DNA of 64,000 nucleotides from assembly GCA_025934695.1 (NCBI GenBank), contig JAICWS010000001.1:649301-713300 (forward strand), in the 5' to 3' direction. This document shows positions 59,904 to 64,000 of this stretch, piece by piece; position 1 is the stretch's first letter, and the number at the start of each line of letters is the position of its first letter. Both the position numbers and the translations under genes were made by a program. This DNA is from Alphaproteobacteria bacterium. GTDB lineage: Bacteria; Pseudomonadota; Alphaproteobacteria; Micavibrionales; UBA2020. The notes beneath the pieces are model-generated. The model did not search any database, had not been told where the DNA came from, and worked only from the letters and a program-made list of their open reading frames with translations.

Positions 59904-61943
59904 ATGAAAAAATTATTGCTGGCATCTATTCTTTTCGCGTTGGCAAGCACGGCCACCGGATATGCGCACGAGGCAAGCGTTGGTGACACGTTTGAACAGT
60001 TCCAGGCGAAGATCCATGCGGCAAGACTTGGACCTGCCAGTGAGCTTCCTCTCGGTGCTAACGTAAACGGCAGCGCGTCCCAAACGCCCGAGCAACTGCA
60101 GGCGATGATGGAACAGGAAGCCGCCGACCAGGAAGCGAAACTCCTTCAAGCGGGATGGAACAATGTGCTGCAGATGCAGGCCGCCCGTGACGAACAGCGG
60201 CGCGAAGAGGAAGCGTTGTTTTCGGGCAAGGTCATCGCCGACAGCAAGATCACCGCCGTCACTGTCTATAACGACAAGGCGACCGTCACACGCATCGCGG
60301 AAATTGATCTTCCTGCCGGAAATAATACGCTCGTCTTCAAGGAACTGCCGCGCGGCGTCTTCCCCAATTCCGTTCACGTCGAAGGAAAAGGCCCCGACGG
60401 CGTGAAATTCGGTTCCATCGCGGTGAAGGACACCACGCCGAGCCGCGACGTCGACGCCCACGAGAAGGAGCTGTTCACCAAGATCGAATCTTTAAGGGAT
60501 CAGCTTGCGCTGGTCTTTGCAGAGGAAACGGCGTTGCAATCCAAGGTCGAGTTCCTGTCGAAGTTCCAGGATGTCGCGGTCCGGCATGGGGATGACAAGA
60601 CAATTCAGCCCGAGATGAAGCCTGCGCAATGGGTGGAGGCCGCCCAGAGCATTTACGCCGGCATCGGCGACGCGTTGAAGTCCGTTGAAGCACAGCAGGA
60701 AAAGGAACGCGGCCTCCGCCGGGAAATGGACGCCCTGGAGCAGGAGCTGAACCATATCGAATTCTTCGCGCATCCGTCCTCGGGCCTAGCGACCGGCAAC
60801 GGACACAATCATGCCGTCATGGTGCCCTTCGCAGCCGAAAAGCCGGTGCATGTTAGCGTTACCCTCACCTACCAGACTGACGGTGCGACCTGGTATCCCC
60901 TGTACGACGCGCGGCTGAGCATCACCAGCGGCAAGCTCTCCCTTGACCAGTTCGGCGTCGTCCGCCAACAGACGGGCGAGGACTGGAACAATGTGTCATT
61001 GACGCTCTCCACCGCGCAGCCGCAACGAGACAGCGCCCTGCCCGACCTTTCGACGCGCTGGATCGACGGCGCCCCCAACCCACCTCCGGGAGCTTCCCAA
61101 GGAATGTCGGCGGGCGGAGCAGGCGGATCAAACGACGCTCTTGCCGAATGGCGCGCGAAAACCGAAGCCAAGCGCGTGAAGATGGAACAGGAGCAGGTGC
61201 CCGAGGGAAAAGAAGCCGAGCAGCCCGAAGTCGTGCCGATGGTTACGCCTATCCACCCGCAGCCGGTTATGCGCCTCGGCCCCGTCCCCTTCCGTCCGGC
61301 GGAGATCAACACCAGCGGCTTCGTCGCGGAGTACAAGATGCCGGATGGCAGCACGGTACCGTCGGATAATTCCGAAGTGAAGCTGAAAGTCGGCGCCTTC
61401 GACCTCGACAGCACACTCGAAGTCCGCATTGAGCCGCAGGTCAGCACCAACGCCGTTTTCGTCGTCGAGGCCACGCTGAAAGGCGACGCCTCCATTCTTC
61501 CCGGCCAGGCCAGCCTCTACCGTGACAACGCTTATGTCGGTCAGGCGTCGCTGCCTCTGTTGCGCCCCGGCCAGGAGCATGACCTGTTCTTCGGCGTGGA
61601 CGACCAGGTCTCTGTCCGGCACAGCGTGGTCAAGGACGAGAAAAAGGAAGCCGGCATCATCTCGAAGGACAATCTGATCGAGCGCGGGTCCGTCACAGCG
61701 CTGGAGAACCTGCACGATGCGCCGATGAACATCGTCGTCAAGCAGGCGATCCCGGCCTCCCGCAACGAGAAAGTCCGCGTCGACCTGGAAAAGGATATTA
61801 CGACTTCGGGCTACACCACGGACGCCGACAACGTGAAAGGCCTGCTGAACTGGCAATTGAAGATGGATCCGAAAGAGAAGAAGGACCTCAAGCTCGACTG
61901 GACCGTCAGCTGGCCGTCGGATTATTCCGTGACAGGATTATAA
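59904..61943 (+). CDS. MuiA-like (DUF4139/DUF4140) exported protein
   Basis: 679 aa from the ATG at 59904 with GGGGTG upstream. Signal peptide to about residue 22 (GYAHA region). DUF4140-type N-terminal domain (ITAVTVYNDKATVTRIAEI, PRGVFPNSVHV), a coiled-coil middle (~170-260), then the DUF4139 domain (VSVTLTYQTDGATWYPLYDARL through a beta-rich C-terminus ending LKLDWTVSWPS). Family members were called mucoidy inhibitor A in proteobacteria; the mechanism is unknown. Single gene. Confidence 0.85.
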   Translation: MKKLLLASILFALASTATGYAHEASVGDTFEQFQAKIHAARLGPASELPLGANVNGSASQTPEQLQAMMEQEAADQEAKLLQAGWNNVLQMQAARDEQRREEEALFSGKVIADSKITAVTVYNDKATVTRIAEIDLPAGNNTLVFKELPRGVFPNSVHVEGKGPDGVKFGSIAVKDTTPSRDVDAHEKELFTKIESLRDQLALVFAEETALQSKVEFLSKFQDVAVRHGDDKTIQPEMKPAQWVEAAQSIYAGIGDALKSVEAQQEKERGLRREMDALEQELNHIEFFAHPSSGLATGNGHNHAVMVPFAAEKPVHVSVTLTYQTDGATWYPLYDARLSITSGKLSLDQFGVVRQQTGEDWNNVSLTLSTAQPQRDSALPDLSTRWIDGAPNPPPGASQGMSAGGAGGSNDALAEWRAKTEAKRVKMEQEQVPEGKEAEQPEVVPMVTPIHPQPVMRLGPVPFRPAEINTSGFVAEYKMPDGSTVPSDNSEVKLKVGAFDLDSTLEVRIEPQVSTNAVFVVEATLKGDASILPGQASLYRDNAYVGQASLPLLRPGQEHDLFFGVDDQVSVRHSVVKDEKKEAGIISKDNLIERGSVTALENLHDAPMNIVVKQAIPASRNEKVRVDLEKDITTSGYTTDADNVKGLLNWQLKMDPKEKKDLKLDWTVSWPSDYSVTGL

Positions 61944-62003
61944 ATGCGAAGCGCCATCCCCGCGTGTGGCGCGGGGATGGCGAAATCGTTATCAGCCCAG
62001 CCG

Positions 62004-62234
62004 TTAGTATTTCGGCGCCGGGGCTTCGTTCGGGGTTTCGTTATTGTTGATGGTGGTGTTGCTGCTGCTCGGGACCGGGACTTTATCCGAGCTTTCGTTC
62101 TTGATAATCAGGTTCGTGCCGGTGTCGTTACGGGCCGGCACGCCATTGTAATAGAAATACCCGAGCCCGATGAGGCCGATGACGAGCACGCCCACCATGA
62201 AGTACAGAAATCCGTTATCGGAATTGTCTGCCAT
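62004..62234 (-). CDS. Small single-helix membrane protein
   Basis: 76 aa from the ATG at 62234 with a strong AAGGAGGAGG. One membrane helix (about residues 10-27), short exterior loop with PARND, then a Ser/Thr/Asn/Pro-rich tail (SSSNTTINNNETPNEAPAP). In architecture it resembles the tailed proteins at 8121 and 11051 but lacks the NIEPAAG motif. Function unknown. Confidence 0.65.
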   Translation of the reverse strand: MADNSDNGFLYFMVGVLVIGLIGLGYFYYNGVPARNDTGTNLIIKNESSDKVPVPSSSNTTINNNETPNEAPAPKY

Positions 62235-62336
62235 TGTTCCTCCTCCTTGCATCGCAAAGTTGTGTGTTAAGCCAATCGCGCTGAAAGAGGGATGGTTCCA
62301 AAGGGCGTTTACCTCTTTGGTGGCAGAGGCGCGCGA

Positions 62337-63434
62337 TCAGACATAATGGCTGAATTCGGCCTGCGTGGGCTCGCCACTCAAGGCGTCGGCGGCGAGCTGT
62401 TCGAACCGCCGCAGGACCATGCCGCCATAGACCATTTCGGCCATCAGTTCCTGGATATGCTCGATGATGACGCCCTTCACCTTCGGATCGCGGTAGATGC
62501 GCATGCAGGCCTGGCAGCGGTGCGCGTACATGTTCTCCCACTTGATGCTGGGGTCTTTCTGCGCGGCCCAGGCGACGATCTTCTCGGGGCCGATCTTGTG
62601 CAGCGCGTAGAGGAACAAGTCGCTTTCGGCGTCTTCGATCGCCTGCGCCAGCGGGTTGCGGCCGCTTTCGGGTTTTTCGAGCGCATTGCCGATCTGGAGT
62701 TCCGGCACCGTGCGCATGCCGAGGCCGCAGCAGGGCGCGATCTTGCCGGAGCCCTGCACGACATAGTTCGACAAAACGCTTTCGCAGCCGCGGCGGTGCG
62801 CGACGTTCGACTTGTTCGCGTAAAGCCCGTCGGGATATTCCGCGACATTGTCGGGACGGATCGGCATCCAGGGCGAGCGGATGAAAGTGAAATGCTTGTC
62901 CATCAGTTCTTTTGACGCGAGCGTTTCGATATCCTTTAGTAATTGCGCCTCGTCGACCTGCGACTTCGCGCGCAGCTCGAACATCAGCCCGGTGCTCATC
63001 CCCGCCCGCACCGAGGCACGCACCGCATTCAGCACGTTCGGCAGAGGAATAAAGCGCACATGCTCGTCGCCGGTCGAATAGTTGATTTCGTCGAGGCCCG
63101 CGTCCATCAGCTCGCGGATCCCTTTTTCCGCGACGCTGGGCGAGGTCGCCCATTGCGCGTTCGAGACGATGCGCGTCGACATATTGTAGCTCTTGGCGCG
63201 GCGGATGCATTTGACGAGATCGTCCCAGCGCAAGGACGGCTCGCCGCCCGTGAAGATGACCTGCTTCAATCCGATATCATGCGCCCAGTCGATGGCGGAC
63301 AGGCCGGTTTCAAGCGTAATGTCGTTCTTGTCATGCGGGCTGGAAAAGGTGCCGCACTCCGCGCATTGCGCGTTGCACCGGTAGGTGAGCATCAGCGTCA
63401 GGTTGCGATGCTGAATGAGATCATGTTCGGTCAT
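62337..63434 (-). CDS. Radical SAM protein (SPASM-like C-terminus)
   Basis: 365 aa. N-terminal CNAQCAEC is the CxxxCxxC [4Fe-4S] motif, followed by GGEPSLRWDDLV and other radical SAM strands. Cysteines in the second half (RRGCESVL, APCCGLG, HRCQACM) look like auxiliary cluster ligands, as in SPASM/twitch proteins. Substrate unknown; peptide or sugar modification is possible. Start supported by AAGG. Its likely partner is the unknown gene 26 bases upstream. Confidence 0.8.
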   Translation of the reverse strand: MTEHDLIQHRNLTLMLTYRCNAQCAECGTFSSPHDKNDITLETGLSAIDWAHDIGLKQVIFTGGEPSLRWDDLVKCIRRAKSYNMSTRIVSNAQWATSPSVAEKGIRELMDAGLDEINYSTGDEHVRFIPLPNVLNAVRASVRAGMSTGLMFELRAKSQVDEAQLLKDIETLASKELMDKHFTFIRSPWMPIRPDNVAEYPDGLYANKSNVAHRRGCESVLSNYVVQGSGKIAPCCGLGMRTVPELQIGNALEKPESGRNPLAQAIEDAESDLFLYALHKIGPEKIVAWAAQKDPSIKWENMYAHRCQACMRIYRDPKVKGVIIEHIQELMAEMVYGGMVLRRFEQLAADALSGEPTQAEFSHYV

Positions 63435-63460
63435 GGCGGACCTTAATTTAGGTCAGGCTT

Positions 63461-64000
63461 TCAGGAAAACCAGGAAATCTGGTCCGCCACAATTTGAGCA
63501 TGATGCGCCATGTCGCGCAACTGTTCTGTGGATGCGAAGCGCGGGCCGGCGGGCACGCGGTAGCCGGGGCGCTGCTCGCGGTCCTTCTCGTCCTTGTAGT
63601 TGCTGCCGCTCAAATTCACGAAGGCAACAGATACCGTAATCATGGAGACAGCGACCGCGACGATGGGGCCTTCGTTGAACTCGTCGGTCAGGCCGCCAGC
63701 TTGCAATTCATCATGGCCGGAAACCGCATGCCAGAGCGAGGTAAAGACATTCGCGTTAGTGCCGCAGGCGCTGCTCTCCTTCGCTGAAAGCGTTTCGTGA
63801 TAAAGTCCATAGTCGAGCGTGTCCAAGGCATCGGCCAGCTTCTTGTAACCGGAAGAGAGGCGGATCTCCTTTGCGGGCGCGACGGCGAGGGCTTCCAGCA
63901 GAGCGGAGGGTCTCTGCCAGTAGGTCGTCGCGGCATCTTCCGCCGCGCCCGCATAAAATGCGGAGAGCTTTTTCAGCCCTCCGTCGATCTTGAATGTCAG
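63461..64000 (-). CDS. Unknown protein upstream of the radical SAM gene (partial)
   Basis: The frame is open to the right edge, giving at least the last 179 residues. The visible part is helical with some hydrophobic stretches (PIVAVAVSMITVSVAFV), basic and polar segments, and a short C-terminal helix. No family recognised. It is co-oriented with and 26 bases from the radical SAM gene, so a functional link is plausible. Confidence 0.6.
   Translation of the reverse strand: MTFKIDGGLKKLSAFYAGAAEDAATTYWQRPSALLEALAVAPAKEIRLSSGYKKLADALDTLDYGLYHETLSAKESSACGTNANVFTSLWHAVSGHDELQAGGLTDEFNEGPIVAVAVSMITVSVAFVNLSGSNYKDEKDREQRPGYRVPAGPRFASTEQLRDMAHHAQIVADQISWFS

Overview
This 64 kb window is chromosomal DNA from a GC-rich Gram-negative bacterium, almost certainly an alphaproteobacterium. 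The evidence is gene order: hom-glpX-recJ, rplM-rpsI, divergent yceD/bamE, and rpmF-plsX-fabH-ihfA-merR, plus candidate CtrA-type promoters (TTAA-N7-TTAA) and many SPASM/OmpA/BamE-type envelope genes. I cannot fix the order or genus. No prophage, insertion sequence, CRISPR array or rRNA was seen; one tRNA (Pro, GGG) is present.

Layout. 1-5.1 kb: end of an unknown gene, then a minus-strand cluster of two unrecognised ~500-aa proteins and a TelA-like (toxic-anion-resistance family) protein. 5.5-7.9 kb: a small unknown protein, RNase D-like exonuclease and a nucleotidyltransferase. 8.1-12.9 kb: small envelope/stress-type proteins (T/N-rich tailed membrane proteins, a ParB-like nuclease family protein, DUF3618 and holin-type pair, SH3 protein), with a highly structured 5' leader at 9.42-9.60 kb. 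13.1-16.8 kb: a four-gene operon with three ATGA overlaps (GT-C transferase, GT2, GtrA, YdjC/ChbG deacetylase) that looks like a lipid A amino-sugar decoration pathway. 16.9-18.5 kb: ECF sigma factor, small membrane anti-sigma candidate and a periplasmic metal-sensor-like protein with a collagen-like tail (Cnr-type logic). 18.5-20.7 kb: a lower-GC island bounded by inverted palindromic repeats and holding decayed peptidase and LuxR genes. 20.7-31.6 kb: recJ-glpX-hom, OmpA lipoprotein, NADAR protein, ribosomal proteins, CutA, and a two-gene unit with a HExxH peptidase. 32-39.7 kb: a filamentous-haemagglutinin-type adhesin, ankyrin protein and a small helical protein that share duplicated leaders, and a membrane ClpP-fold protein. 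39.8-44.6 kb: ArsR/SRPBCC pair, GNAT, VWA-like protein, tRNA-Pro, and three small tandem paralogues of a new-looking family. 44.6-54.6 kb: merR-ihfA-fabH-plsX-rpmF, then a block with two paralogous lipoprotein metallopeptidases around an MFS exporter that separates rpmF from yceD, then bamE. 54.7-64 kb: proton pyrophosphatase, lytic transglycosylase with an unknown partner, MuiA-like protein, and a radical SAM enzyme with an unknown upstream partner.

Recurring themes are (i) at least four families of short palindromic intergenic repeats, the most elaborate present in four near-complete copies; (ii) a short motif, NIEPAAG or close variants, in several unrelated exported or membrane-anchored proteins; (iii) promoters built on TTGACA followed by TAAT; and (iv) numerous unrecognised single-copy proteins arranged in tight pairs. 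Most functional assignments come from motif recognition by eye; no database search was run.
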